Below are positions 16,961 to 25,167 of a stretch of 64,000 nt of DNA, in pieces; position 1 is the first letter of the stretch, and each line of letters opens with the position of its first letter. Where the stretch lies: positions 1 to 64,000 of the forward strand of contig JAIQEW010000018.1 in NCBI GenBank assembly GCA_020073605.1, given 5' to 3'. This DNA is from Terriglobia bacterium. GTDB taxonomy: Bacteria; Acidobacteriota; Terriglobia; Acidiferrales; UBA7541. The translations under genes were made by a program, and so were the position numbers. Under the pieces are notes generated by a model. It was not told where the DNA came from and made no database searches. It was given only the letters and a program-made list of their open reading frames with translations.

Positions 16961-17803
16961 ATGACCATGACTGCTCAAAAGCCGCTTCCGCTCCCCGGCA
17001 CTCGCCCTCAGGGCACGAGCGGAGAGCGCGAAGCCGCGGCGCGGGTGCGCGATATGTTCACGCGCATCGCCCCGCGCTACGATTTCCTGAACCATCTGCT
17101 TTCGTTCTCGCTCGACCGCATCTGGCGACGCCGCACGGCGAAGCGCTTCCTCCACATCCTTCGCCGGCCGGATGCGCGCGTCCTCGACCTCTGCTGCGGC
17201 ACCGGCGATCTGGCTTTCGCGCTCGATCGCGCTCGCTCGGAAGGGCGGGGTTTCAACCCCGCCGTCACTGGCGAGCCTGATTCAGGGGTTTCAACCGCTG
17301 AAGCGGCTAGGCGCCGTGTGCCAATCATCGGCAGCGATTTCGTCGAAGCCATGCTGGCGCGAGCGCAGGAAAAGGCGCACAGCAACCATCATGCCGCAGT
17401 TTTCGCCGCAGCCGACGCGCTCCATCTCCCGTTTCCTGATGCGAGCTTCGATCTCGTCACCACCGCCTTCGGCTTTCGCAACCTCGCCAACTATGAAGAC
17501 GGCCTCCGCGAATTCGCGCGCGTTCTGAAACGGAGCGGGGAACTAGGCATCCTCGAATTCACAGAGCCGGGCTCGGGTCCGCTGGCCGGCATTTTTCGTT
17601 TCTACTTCCGGCGCGTCCTCCCCGTCATTGGCGGCACGATCTCCGGGGACCGCGAAGCGTACGCCTATCTTCCGAACTCCGTCCGACAATTTCCGTCTCC
17701 GTCCGAGCTTGCCGCGCTGATGGAAAGAGTCGGCTTCACCGATGTCCGCACTGCCTCTTGGAATTTCGGCACCGTCATCCTTCACTCTGCCCGCCGCGTG
17801 TAG
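16961..17803 (+). CDS. menG: Demethylmenaquinone/ubiquinone C-methyltransferase with internal insertion
   Basis: SAM-dependent methyltransferase of the last menaquinone step. Family motifs are present: 'RVRDMFTRIAPRYDFLNHLLSFSLDRIWRR', the SAM loop 'VLDLCCGTGDLAFAL', 'DALHLPFPDASFDLVTTAFGFRNLANY', and 'FPSPSELAALMERVGF'. The protein is 280 residues, about 30 longer than usual. The surplus is a segment at about residues 93-119 (GRGFNPAVTGEPDSGVSTAE and neighbours) between motif I and the 'GSDFVEAML' strand, encoded by a palindromic repeat in frame. The rest of the gene is intact, so the product may still be active. Confidence 0.9.
   Translation: MTMTAQKPLPLPGTRPQGTSGEREAAARVRDMFTRIAPRYDFLNHLLSFSLDRIWRRRTAKRFLHILRRPDARVLDLCCGTGDLAFALDRARSEGRGFNPAVTGEPDSGVSTAEAARRRVPIIGSDFVEAMLARAQEKAHSNHHAAVFAAADALHLPFPDASFDLVTTAFGFRNLANYEDGLREFARVLKRSGELGILEFTEPGSGPLAGIFRFYFRRVLPVIGGTISGDREAYAYLPNSVRQFPSPSELAALMERVGFTDVRTASWNFGTVILHSARRV
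17244..17306. repeat. Palindromic repeat inserted in frame within menG
   Basis: GGCGGGG (17244-17250), loop TTTCAA, CCCCGCC (17257-17263) form a 7-bp hairpin. The 12-mer GGGGTTTCAACC occurs twice, at 17247 and 17285, 38 bp apart; after the second copy CCGCT-GA-AGCGG (17295-17306) makes another small hairpin. The whole segment adds coding sequence without breaking the frame. Confidence 0.65.
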
Positions 17804-17888
17804 TGTTGGAAACTGTCGCTGACGTGGAACCATCCTGGGTGTGTTTTCAACCCCATAATCAAGGTGTTTGGATACGAGGTGCGCCAAA

Positions 17889-18506
17889 GTGAAGCCTCAA
17901 CGTTTTCTCCCTTGGCTATTCCTAACCATCGGCCTTCTCGGAACGATTCCGTTGGTAGTTCTCGATGTCGTCGCACAGCAGGCCACAAAGCCAAAACTCA
18001 AAGTGGCAGCGGACGGTTTTCCCAGCGGTCACGACTCGCCAGAGGGCGCAGCCTGCGACGTAGTCAGGTCTCTAATCAACCGCGACGAGAAGCTTTTCTC
18101 CAGCACTTGCGTCAGGCTCTATGGCGGTGGTGTCGGACGAGACGAATACGCGAAGTTCCTTCGCCAGACGATCCAAAACATTCGACAAGAAGCTGCCAAA
18201 AAAGAACCGTCGCCGCGGGGCCCGAAAAGCATTGGAAAGGTCTTTGCGGCACGCCACCTTACCAAAAGTGGCGCGGCTTCTTACGGCTACGCAGCTTTCG
18301 ACTTTCAAGATGTCATGTTCGTTGATGTCGGCGTTTACCTTCAGGAGGGTGACCGCTCGATGATGCGTACCCTGGTTATTAAGGATCATGACGGTAAATG
18401 GTATGTCCATCCGGCACCTTCTACGTCGCCTCTTCTGTGCGAAGGCCTCGACGAAGAGAAGGACTCCGTTCTCGACTTGACCGACGTTTATGATCTAGAG
18501 CCGTAG
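17889..18506 (+). CDS. Exported or membrane-anchored protein, unknown
   Basis: From GTG 17889 the 205-residue protein has one N-terminal hydrophobic segment (LPWLFLTIGLLGTIPLVVLDVVAQ) serving as signal or anchor, then a soluble domain with mixed alpha/beta character ('SPEGAACDVVRSLINRDEKLFSSTCVRLYGG', 'WYVHPAPSTSPLLCEGL'). The soluble part resembles a small NTF2-like ligand domain in outline, but no motif is decisive. Codon third positions look less GC-rich than in menG and ltaE on either side. A TTG at 17868 is an alternative start. Confidence 0.6.
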   Translation: MKPQRFLPWLFLTIGLLGTIPLVVLDVVAQQATKPKLKVAADGFPSGHDSPEGAACDVVRSLINRDEKLFSSTCVRLYGGGVGRDEYAKFLRQTIQNIRQEAAKKEPSPRGPKSIGKVFAARHLTKSGAASYGYAAFDFQDVMFVDVGVYLQEGDRSMMRTLVIKDHDGKWYVHPAPSTSPLLCEGLDEEKDSVLDLTDVYDLEP

Positions 18507-18533
18507 CCGTAGAAGTCGCGCTATTATTGCCTC

Positions 18534-19589
18534 ATGTCATCAGCTCCCGCGCCGCAATCCGTGATCGACCTTCGCAGCGACACCGTCACGCGTCCCACAC
18601 CCGCGATGCGCCGCGCCATGGCTGAAGCAGAAGTTGGCGACGACGTGTACGCCGAAGACCCCACGGTCAACCGCCTGCAATCCCGCGCCGCCGAAATCTT
18701 CGGGCGCGAAGCCGCGCTCTTCTTTCCCTCCGGCACGATGGCCAATCTCACCGCCATCAAGACTTGGACGCACCACGGCACCGAAGTCATCTGCGAAGCG
18801 CAGGCGCACATCTACCTCTACGAAATGGCCGGCATCTCCGCGATCGCGGGCTGCATGCCCAATATCGTGCCCGCGCCGGGCGGCGTTCTCACCTGGGACT
18901 TGATCGAACCGTTGATCCGTCCGCACATCTACTACCGCGCGCAGACTGCGCTGATCGAACTCGAAAACACGCACAACATGCACGGCGGCACGGTGTACCC
19001 GCCCGAAATCGCGAACGACGTCTGCGAGCGCGCGCACGCCGCCGGCCTGCCGGTGCATCTCGACGGCGCGCGCATCTTCAACGCCTCGGTCGCGCTGGGC
19101 CGCAGCGTCGCCGACCTCACCCGCAAATTCGATTCCGTGATGTTCTGCCTATCGAAAGGGCTCGGCGCACCCGTTGGCTCGATGCTGGTCGGCTCGCGCG
19201 ACTTCATCGACAAGGCGCGAATCACGCGAAAACTTCTCGGCGGCGGCATGCGCCAGGCCGGCGTGCTCGCGGCCGCGGGCCTGATCGCGCTCGAAGAGAC
19301 TCCGAAAATCCTGCATTGCGACCATGAGAACGCCCGCCATCTCGCCGAAGGCCTCGCGCGCATTCCGGGCATCTCGATCGATCCGAAGAAGGTCGTCACG
19401 AACATCCTGATTTTCGACGTCCAGAGCACCGGCCGCACGGCCGCGGACCTCTGCGGGGAACTGGCGAAGAAGAATGTCCTCTGCTCCCCGACCGGCAAAT
19501 TCTCCATCCGCATGGTCACGCACTACGACGTGGACCGCGCCGCAATCGACCGCGCCCTCTCGCTTATCGGGAGCGCCCTCCAGCGCTGA
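18534..19589 (+). CDS. ltaE: Low-specificity L-threonine aldolase
   Basis: PLP enzyme that splits L-threonine to glycine and acetaldehyde. The 351-residue protein opens with '[20 protein letters not shown]', '[15 protein letters not shown]' and '[16 protein letters not shown]', followed by '[14 protein letters not shown]', '[10 protein letters not shown]' and the PLP-lysine motif '[15 protein letters not shown]' (Lys208). All are hallmark motifs of the beta-eliminating lyase family. It stands alone on the plus strand. Confidence 0.93.
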   Translation: MSSAPAPQSVIDLRSDTVTRPTPAMRRAMAEAEVGDDVYAEDPTVNRLQSRAAEIFGREAALFFPSGTMANLTAIKTWTHHGTEVICEAQAHIYLYEMAGISAIAGCMPNIVPAPGGVLTWDLIEPLIRPHIYYRAQTALIELENTHNMHGGTVYPPEIANDVCERAHAAGLPVHLDGARIFNASVALGRSVADLTRKFDSVMFCLSKGLGAPVGSMLVGSRDFIDKARITRKLLGGGMRQAGVLAAAGLIALEETPKILHCDHENARHLAEGLARIPGISIDPKKVVTNILIFDVQSTGRTAADLCGELAKKNVLCSPTGKFSIRMVTHYDVDRAAIDRALSLIGSALQR

Positions 19590-19611
19590 AGCGCTGCGAC
19601 AAATTCCGCCT

Positions 19612-19741
19612 AGCCTCCGTGCTCTCCGTGTTTTCTCTGTGTTCTCTGTGCCTTCTCGGTGTTCTCTGTGTTTCGCCCTGGTTTTGTTCCTCCCCTTCGC
19701 TTCCTCTGTGTCCTCTGCGTCTCAGCGGTGAATCTTCCTTA
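19612..19741. repeat. CTCTGTG-rich intergenic tract
   Basis: About 130 bp built from variants of TTCTCTGTG and TCCTCTGTGTC, ending CTCAGCGGTGAATCTTCC. The T/C-G/T composition is unlike the neighbouring coding DNA and no gene is present. It resembles a type of degenerate intergenic repeat common in soil bacteria. Confidence 0.6.
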
Positions 19742-19796
19742 AGTCTTTGGCTGTGCTTTGCTAACATCATGTGTCTGACGAAAGGGAATTTCTAAC

Positions 19797-20573
19797 TTGA
19801 GAACTCGGGTCCGGTTCTTTGTTCTCGCGGTCGCTCTACAACTCACAATCATCGGTTGCAGCAAGAAGGAATCCGGCGAACCCGCCGAACCGCCTGCCCC
19901 CACGGCGGTGGTTGACCCGTCCACTGCAGGCTCGATCACTGGCACGGTCAAGTTCGAAGGCGCTCCGCCCGCATTCAAGCCCATCGACATGAACGCCGAG
20001 GCCGCCTGCGTGCAGGCGAATTCGAAGCCGGTAATTCCGCCGATCGTCGTGACGGGTGAGAAGGGCGCTCTCGCGAACGTCGTGGTTTACGTGAAGTCCG
20101 GCCTCGGCGGCTACCGCTTCGACGTCCCCGCATCGCCGGCCGTCCTCACGCAAAAGGGCTGCATGTACGAGCCGCGCGTCCTCGCTGTGATGGCGCGCCA
20201 GACTCTCGAGATCAGGAACGAGGACCCCACGATCCACAACGTTCACCCGATGCCGCGCGAGAATCGCGGGTGGAACAAGTCGGAGCCCGTCGGCGATCCT
20301 CCGATCGAGGAGAGTTTCACGAAGCCGGAGCTGGCTATTCCGATCGCGTGCAACATTCACCCTTGGATGCGCGCGTATCTCTTCGTCTTCGCGCATCCCT
20401 ACTTCGCCGTCACCTCAACGACCGGCGCGTTCGAGCTGAAGAATCTCCCGCCCGGCACATACACGATCGAGGCCTGGCACGAGCGCTTCGGCATGCTGGA
20501 CGTTTCCGTCACCATCGCCCCGAGAGAATCGAAGTCCGTTTCCTTCACGTTCAAGCCCGCCGAATCTCACTGA
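19797..20573 (+). CDS. Lipoprotein with cupredoxin-like and carboxypeptidase-regulatory-like domains
   Basis: A 258-residue product from TTG 19797 (GAAAGGG site upstream). The lipobox TIIGC places acylation at Cys21. The middle region looks like a cupredoxin: His147/His150 in 'TIHNVHPMP' and 'CNIHPWM' with Cys185, His188 and Met191 could form a type 1 copper site. It ends with a beta-sandwich of the carboxypeptidase regulatory type ('TGAFELKNLPPGTYTIEAWHERFG'). Probable role: periplasm-facing copper or electron-transfer lipoprotein; copper binding is inferred from residue pattern only. Confidence 0.7.
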   Translation: MRTRVRFFVLAVALQLTIIGCSKKESGEPAEPPAPTAVVDPSTAGSITGTVKFEGAPPAFKPIDMNAEAACVQANSKPVIPPIVVTGEKGALANVVVYVKSGLGGYRFDVPASPAVLTQKGCMYEPRVLAVMARQTLEIRNEDPTIHNVHPMPRENRGWNKSEPVGDPPIEESFTKPELAIPIACNIHPWMRAYLFVFAHPYFAVTSTTGAFELKNLPPGTYTIEAWHERFGMLDVSVTIAPRESKSVSFTFKPAESH

Positions 20574-20717
20574 CCTGCCGCCCAGCGCAGGGAGTCGGTT
20601 TCCGATTAACGCGTTTGTTGGGAATTGACGATCAGGTGGTAGGCTTGTGTCATGGGCGCGGATCAGACAGATAGTCTTTTCGCTCAAACGCTGAAACCGT
20701 AGGACTGGGGACGCGCG

Positions 20718-21545
20718 GTGAAAGTGATCGATCTCGAAAGCGTGCCGATGGTTGAGCGGCCTCACGTCCGCGAAGGCGTGCTGCGCTCGCGGCGGCTTTT
20801 GACCGGAGAACCCGGCACGCCCGGTAATTTCTCTCTTCAGCTTTCATTCACTCCGACCTACTACTCGCCTCGGCACCGCCACAACTTCGATCAGGTACGC
20901 TTCCAACTCGAGGGCGTTTTCGACTTCGCGTTGGACGGCGAGATGAAGCCCGGCTGGGTGGCGTACTTTCCCGAGGGCACTCAGTACGGGCCGCAGTCTT
21001 GCCAGACTGGAAGCACCACGCTCGTGCTGCAATTCGGAGGCCCGAGCGGCAGCGGTTACCTTTCGGCGGAGCAGTACGAGCAGGCCGCCGCCGAACTCGC
21101 CAAGCATGGCACGTTCGCCAAGGGCGTGTACACGCAGGCCAAGCCCGATGGCGGCAAGATCAACAAAGACGCCTACGAAGCCGTCTGGGAGCAGGTGAAC
21201 GGGCGGCCCTTGAAATATCCCGGCGAGCGCTATCTGCGTCCCGTGTTCATGGATCCCGAGAGTTTCGACTGGATTCCGATTGAGGACCAGCCGGGCGCGA
21301 GCTGCAAACCCCTGGGCGAATTCTCCGAGCGCCGCACGCGAATTGCGTTGTACAAGGTCGAACCGGGTGCTTCTCTGAAGCTCGATGAGCATTCGATCTA
21401 TTTCGTCGTGGCCGGGGGCGGCACGGTGGATTTAAGGGCGTTTCAACGGCACGCGACAATTCATCTCGGGGTTGGCGAGCAGGCAACCGCGATTGCGAAC
21501 GAACCGGCCGAGCTTCTGCAGATCGGCTTGCCCCGGTTTTGGTAG
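20718..21545 (+). CDS. Cupin-fold protein, unknown
   Basis: A 275-residue cytosolic protein from GTG 20718. The N-terminal half has a cupin pattern 'YSPRHRHNFDQVRFQLEGVFDF' with an HxH metal-ligand pair and later 'GWVAYFPEGTQYG'; the C-terminal part ('VEPGASLKLDEHSIYFVVAGGGTVD') looks like a second, less conserved cupin barrel. This two-barrel layout is found in several dioxygenases and in ligand-binding proteins. Substrate unknown. There is no obvious partner gene. Confidence 0.65.
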   Translation: MKVIDLESVPMVERPHVREGVLRSRRLLTGEPGTPGNFSLQLSFTPTYYSPRHRHNFDQVRFQLEGVFDFALDGEMKPGWVAYFPEGTQYGPQSCQTGSTTLVLQFGGPSGSGYLSAEQYEQAAAELAKHGTFAKGVYTQAKPDGGKINKDAYEAVWEQVNGRPLKYPGERYLRPVFMDPESFDWIPIEDQPGASCKPLGEFSERRTRIALYKVEPGASLKLDEHSIYFVVAGGGTVDLRAFQRHATIHLGVGEQATAIANEPAELLQIGLPRFW

Positions 21546-21627
21546 CGCAGTAGTAGCGCCGCATCTGCTGAAGTGATATACAACCCGCTGCTTCATAAGA
21601 TGTGATCAAAGGGGAGGAAAGCGCACG

Positions 21628-22128
21628 ATGCTCTTCAAGAACCGGCGTCCTTTGATGGGAATTGCCTTTGTAGCGGCCGCGATGGTGCTGGTCGCGGGAT
21701 CTTCTTTGCGAGCGCGGGCGCAGGCAACGAATCAGGACGAGGTGATCAAACTTCAGAAGCAATTTCAAGACGCGGTGATCAAGGGCGACACGAAGACGGT
21801 CGGTTCGCTGATGACGGACGACGCCTTCTTCATCCACGGCAACGGCGCGATGCAGAACAAGACGGAGTTTCTGGCGGCAATCGCCAACGCGCCCTTTTCG
21901 GGATACGACCTGAAGGACCCGAAGGTGGTCTTCTTTGACGGAGGCGCGATCGTCTCAGGTCTCGTGGATATCACGTTCAGTGGGCCGGCGGGCGCGACGG
22001 CGCCGCCGCGCGTGATCCACATGCGCGGCTCGTCCGTATGGGTCCACAAATCCTCCGGATGGCTCCTGCTTCTCGATCAGGATACGTCTATCCCCGAGCC
22101 ACCGCACATGGTCCCCGCGACGCACTGA
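21628..22128 (+). CDS. Exported NTF2-fold (DUF4440/SnoaL-like) protein
   Basis: The 166-residue product has a signal peptide (GIAFVAAAMVLVAGSSLRARA) and a compact NTF2-like domain: 'VIKLQKQFQDAVIKGDTKTVGSLMTDDAFFIHGNG' at the start and 'SSVWVHKSSGWLLLLDQDTSI' at the end, the usual DUF4440 signature. A GGGGAGGAAAG ribosome site precedes ATG 21628. The fold often binds small hydrophobic ligands; the actual role is unknown. Confidence 0.75.
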   Translation: MLFKNRRPLMGIAFVAAAMVLVAGSSLRARAQATNQDEVIKLQKQFQDAVIKGDTKTVGSLMTDDAFFIHGNGAMQNKTEFLAAIANAPFSGYDLKDPKVVFFDGGAIVSGLVDITFSGPAGATAPPRVIHMRGSSVWVHKSSGWLLLLDQDTSIPEPPHMVPATH

Positions 22129-22206
22129 TCGTTTCGGCCCGGTGCCGATCCTCATCCTGCTGCCGCCTGCCGGTTAAAAACCCCCGAGCGGACGCGGCGG
22201 TCACGT

Positions 22207-23037
22207 TCACGGGTCGCGTTGGTCGCGGAAGGGCAGCTTGAATTTGCGGGCGATCTCCGGCCAGAACTCGCGGAGCACGTCGAATCCAGCGTCGCTCGCA
22301 ACTGCATAGCCCACCCGCTGCGCTGCCGGAGAAAATCCGCGCCGGTTGTCCGGATGGTAGGTATTGCCCAGCACGACGGCGCTCGTGGTTCCCAGCCATT
22401 CCGAGAAATTGAACATTCGCGAGCCGTCCTCCCGATATCCAACCACGGAGTGTTCCAAAGCGTGGAGGAGCCGCGTGCGGGTGCGGCCATGTATCAAGCG
22501 ATAGTAGCGAGGGTCCTCCGCGAATATCGAGGGGTAGACAAAGTCCTTGAAGAAGTCAGAAGAGGCCTGACCGATGAGGTTCGCACCGAAACGATGCCCG
22601 TACCCCGCGAACCCTTGACCGAAGCTGGGGTCATCGTTTTCCGCCTGGCTGATTCCGGAATTGAAGCCGGCGCTGAGAAAGGTGACCGGATCAGCCGTAT
22701 CCTGGGCGAACAGAAAGAACTTGTCTTTCAGCCCGAGAGTACACAGCTTGGCACCGGGTTTGTAGTGCGGCGGGTGCACCTCTCTGCGTTCCAGTCTGCG
22801 GGCGAAGATGCCGACGGTTTTCTCAAGCGGCCCTTGATAGTCGCTCCAGCTCACCATCGGCGCGGGCTGAACGCAGGTTCCGGTAACGTTTGGTTGGGCC
22901 GGCTGATTCTGAGTGGCCGACGCGGTGGGCGACGGCGGGGCGGTCGGGGGCTCCTGCGCTTGGGCTGCGCCTGCACAGGTCAACAGGGCCAGTAGGAGGA
23001 TTCCTGCTGATGCGCTGGTTGGGCGGGCAAGGTTCAC
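22207..23037 (-). CDS. Exported protein of unknown function
   Basis: A 276-residue protein from GTG 23037 with a signal peptide (GILLLALLTCAGAAQA), a Pro/Thr-rich linker, then a domain with many aromatic residues ('FNSGISQAENDDPSFGQGFAGYGHRFGANLIGQASSDFFKDFVYPSIFAEDPRYYRL' region) and 'NTYHPDNRRGFSPAAQRVG'. I do not recognise a named family; its glycine/aromatic pattern would suit an envelope-associated protein. It lies alone on the minus strand, convergent with the NTF2-like gene. Confidence 0.65.
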   Translation of the reverse strand: MNLARPTSASAGILLLALLTCAGAAQAQEPPTAPPSPTASATQNQPAQPNVTGTCVQPAPMVSWSDYQGPLEKTVGIFARRLERREVHPPHYKPGAKLCTLGLKDKFFLFAQDTADPVTFLSAGFNSGISQAENDDPSFGQGFAGYGHRFGANLIGQASSDFFKDFVYPSIFAEDPRYYRLIHGRTRTRLLHALEHSVVGYREDGSRMFNFSEWLGTTSAVVLGNTYHPDNRRGFSPAAQRVGYAVASDAGFDVLREFWPEIARKFKLPFRDQRDP

Positions 23038-23155
23038 AGGCGACAGGTGAAAGTTAACAGATAAATGCTCATGGTGGTATAGCGCACGAGCATGGGGAGT
23101 CTGACCTTAGTTTTCGGCGGGAATCCTCGGCTCCCCTTGGTCGCTCCCTTCGCTG

Positions 23156-23196
23156 CGCTCAGGGCAAGCGGGATGACGATCCTCATCGGATCGTCA
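23156..23196. repeat. Intergenic repeat with 23-nt hairpin
   Basis: The 13-mer CGCTCAGGGCAAG (23156-23168) recurs at 24041. It is followed by a 23-nt hairpin at 23174-23196: TGACGATCC, loop TCATC, GGATCGTCA. On the minus strand the first bases of this hairpin are the stop codon of the small gene ending at 23194. Confidence 0.65.
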
Positions 23197-23367
23197 GTGC
23201 GGCAGAGAGCTGAGCGCGCTGCCCAGATAGTAAGGCCACAGCACGAGCGCGAGGATGCCTTTCCACAAAGTCAGGTGCAGAAACCCAAGCGTGAAGAGCC
23301 ACGCTGCGAACCACACACTGCCTATGAATCCATGCTTTTCGCTAACGACAGTTAATTGGCCGGCCAT
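23194..23367 (-). CDS. 57-residue membrane protein, unknown
   Basis: A short gene read on the minus strand from ATG 23367, preceded by GAGAGGTGTAGC, a good ribosome site. The product is 57 residues with a hydrophobic core (SVWFAAWLFTLGFLHLTLW, then ILALVLWPYYLGSAL), probably two membrane helices. It begins 29 bp after the stop of the cupin gene on the same strand, so the two are probably one transcript. Its TGA stop is formed by the 5' arm of the 23-nt hairpin. No family was recognised. Confidence 0.6.
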   Translation of the reverse strand: MAGQLTVVSEKHGFIGSVWFAAWLFTLGFLHLTLWKGILALVLWPYYLGSALSSLPH

Positions 23368-23396
23368 GCTACACCTCTCAGGTCAGCGAACGATTG

Positions 23397-23885
23397 TTAG
23401 TGACTGGCAGGGGCTCTTCCAGCAGCCGGGACCGCCTGCTCAAATGGAATCTCTTTTCCGCCGGCATCGATGTAGTGAATGTCAAACGCGCCGTCCCCGG
23501 AAAGGTAAAACTGGCACGCGGTTACGCAAGTAAAGTGATGTGCGTGGCGTGCAGGCGCAAGGGCAAAACCCCCGGCCCTCAGGATTCTAGGTTTCTCGCC
23601 TTTCATCAGCATCCGGCCCGTGCCGCCGACCATCATTACCTGTTCTGCCGCCGAATGAAAATGCAGCGGCACGTCGCAACCCGCGGTGCCTCTTACGAAG
23701 ATCGTGAACGGCTCTTTGAAAGGATCGCCTCGTTCGATCGACGCCGTCAGGCACGTGGGCACATTCGGGATGTTGATGAACTTCATGTCGGCGGGATTTT
23801 CCATTTTCGGCTGCATGCCGGGGTTCTGGGCGGCGCATACCAGCGCGGTCGCGCAGAGCAAAAGAGACAGGCGGAGCGTCTTCAT
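23397..23885 (-). CDS. Exported cupin-domain protein
   Basis: A 162-residue protein with a signal peptide (LSLLLCATALVCAAQ) and a single cupin domain: 'DVPLHFHSAAEQVMMVGGTGRMLM' provides the HxH and Glu of motif 1, and 'FALAPARHAHHFTCVTACQFYLSG' provides the motif 2 histidine. The ATG at 23885 has a GAGGT ribosome site. Likely a periplasmic metal-dependent or ligand-binding protein; substrate unknown. It precedes the 57-residue membrane protein. Confidence 0.8.
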   Translation of the reverse strand: MKTLRLSLLLCATALVCAAQNPGMQPKMENPADMKFINIPNVPTCLTASIERGDPFKEPFTIFVRGTAGCDVPLHFHSAAEQVMMVGGTGRMLMKGEKPRILRAGGFALAPARHAHHFTCVTACQFYLSGDGAFDIHYIDAGGKEIPFEQAVPAAGRAPASH

Positions 23886-24012
23886 ACGTACCTCCGAGGT
23901 CAGACTGTGCGCGCATGCTACACGCGTGCTCTCCCGCCAGTCAATCCCTAGCGACGGTGAGCGAGCGGGGACAGTTCATAGTCCACAGTTGAGAGTTCAG
24001 GAGCCCCCCCAC

Positions 24013-24053
24013 GCTCGCCGAGGCGAGCACCCTTCGGCTACGCTCAGGGCAAG
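24013..24053. repeat. Second copy of the CGCTCAGGGCAAG repeat with hairpin
   Basis: GCTCGCC-GA-GGCGAGC (24013-24028) is a 7-bp hairpin, followed by the 13-mer CGCTCAGGGCAAG at 24041-24053, identical to 23156-23168. No gene is here. Confidence 0.55.
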
Positions 24054-24126
24054 TGGGGCACCCGAAAAATCAGCAGCCAGCGTGTAGGCCACCCGCCCAC
24101 CCGCCTAAAGTACGGAACCAAGTCGC

Positions 24127-24936
24127 TTATTTGGCCGAGTCTATCCGAATGCGTCTTTCTGACGGAACTGCTTTTAGCAATGTTCCTTCCGCATCCGTGA
24201 GCAGTTCGCGCATTCCTATCGGTATATCCTTCTCAATTTCGCAGTACCATCCGCCGGAGCCATTCACAAAGAAGACCAAGTAGCGTCTATCTCTGATGCA
24301 ATCCGGACAACTTACGGTGGCGGTGCCAACAATTCTGTCATTCGGTTTTACGATGCTTTGCACCGCCGGGAACGTAGACACTATAGGCCTAGGTATGAAC
24401 TTTTGACCTCCCTTTAGAAAATCTCCAGAATCTGAAAAAGCCGGAATCGGCAAGATGTACGGAAGTGATGTGCCATCCTTGAGGACAGTCCTCGGTCCAT
24501 CAATGTCCACCAGCACGAAGGTGTACTTCGGATCGCGCAAAACCACATCCTTTGACAGGTTAACCATCCGAAACGCCACGTCGCCCGGATTGACAAACTC
24601 CATTCCAATGTCTGGTCTTGGAACGAGTTTCCCCACGACAGTGGGCGGCGGGGGAAGAGGAGGGAAGAAAAGCAGTTTTGTTATAAGTGCCTGTTGCCAT
24701 GTGTCTTTTGTTTCCCGAGCAAGATCGGATTCGGCTATTCTAAATTGCTGCCAGAACGTAACAAGCACTCCGACAAGAAAGAGAATCCAGAAAAATGCCT
24801 TGACCTTTCGGCCACGCCTTCTGTCGCCGATGGCCTCGGCAGCCAAATGCCCTCCGTAGGCTGCAATAATTCCCGGCACTATCGCCAAAGCAAGGACGTT
24901 GATGACCATGTCCAGCCAATCGAGGCCAAGGCCCAT
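24127..24936 (-). CDS. Two-helix membrane protein with extracytoplasmic domain, unknown
   Basis: The 269-residue product has two N-terminal membrane helices (VINVLALAIVPGIIAAYGG and AFFWILFLVGVLVTFW) separated by a basic loop (GDRRRGRKVK), then a soluble region of beta-strands with two close cysteines ('VSCPDCIRDRRYLVFFV'). No family was recognised. The coding sequence is clearly poorer in G+C at third positions than its neighbours, consistent with recent acquisition. ATG 24936 begins directly at the first helix. Confidence 0.6.
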   Translation of the reverse strand: MGLGLDWLDMVINVLALAIVPGIIAAYGGHLAAEAIGDRRRGRKVKAFFWILFLVGVLVTFWQQFRIAESDLARETKDTWQQALITKLLFFPPLPPPPTVVGKLVPRPDIGMEFVNPGDVAFRMVNLSKDVVLRDPKYTFVLVDIDGPRTVLKDGTSLPYILPIPAFSDSGDFLKGGQKFIPRPIVSTFPAVQSIVKPNDRIVGTATVSCPDCIRDRRYLVFFVNGSGGWYCEIEKDIPIGMRELLTDAEGTLLKAVPSERRIRIDSAK

Positions 24937-25017
24937 ACAACCGTGCTCCTCTCCACGCTCAAACCGAAAGCGTAACGCTGCGGCTTAGCTTGCGCAAAGG
25001 GGATAATCGCGCAAGAG

Positions 25018-25061
25018 CACAGGCATCCCTTGGCTCAGCTCGGGACGAGGGAGTGCCTGTG
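25018..25061. repeat. Imperfect inverted repeat, intergenic
   Basis: CACAGGCA (25018-25025) pairs with TGCCTGTG (25054-25061), and the adjoining TCCCT/AGGGA extends the stem with a one-base slip. It lies between divergent genes and may be an intergenic palindromic repeat rather than a regulator site. Confidence 0.45.
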
Positions 25062-25167
25062 CCACGAAAGGCAGACTGCACCGGCAAATTGAGCTGCGGG
25101 ATGGCGCAGAGAAGTCTTTGCGTTTTGGGGCGCGGGTACATACAATGATGGCTCGTTTTCACCGGTG

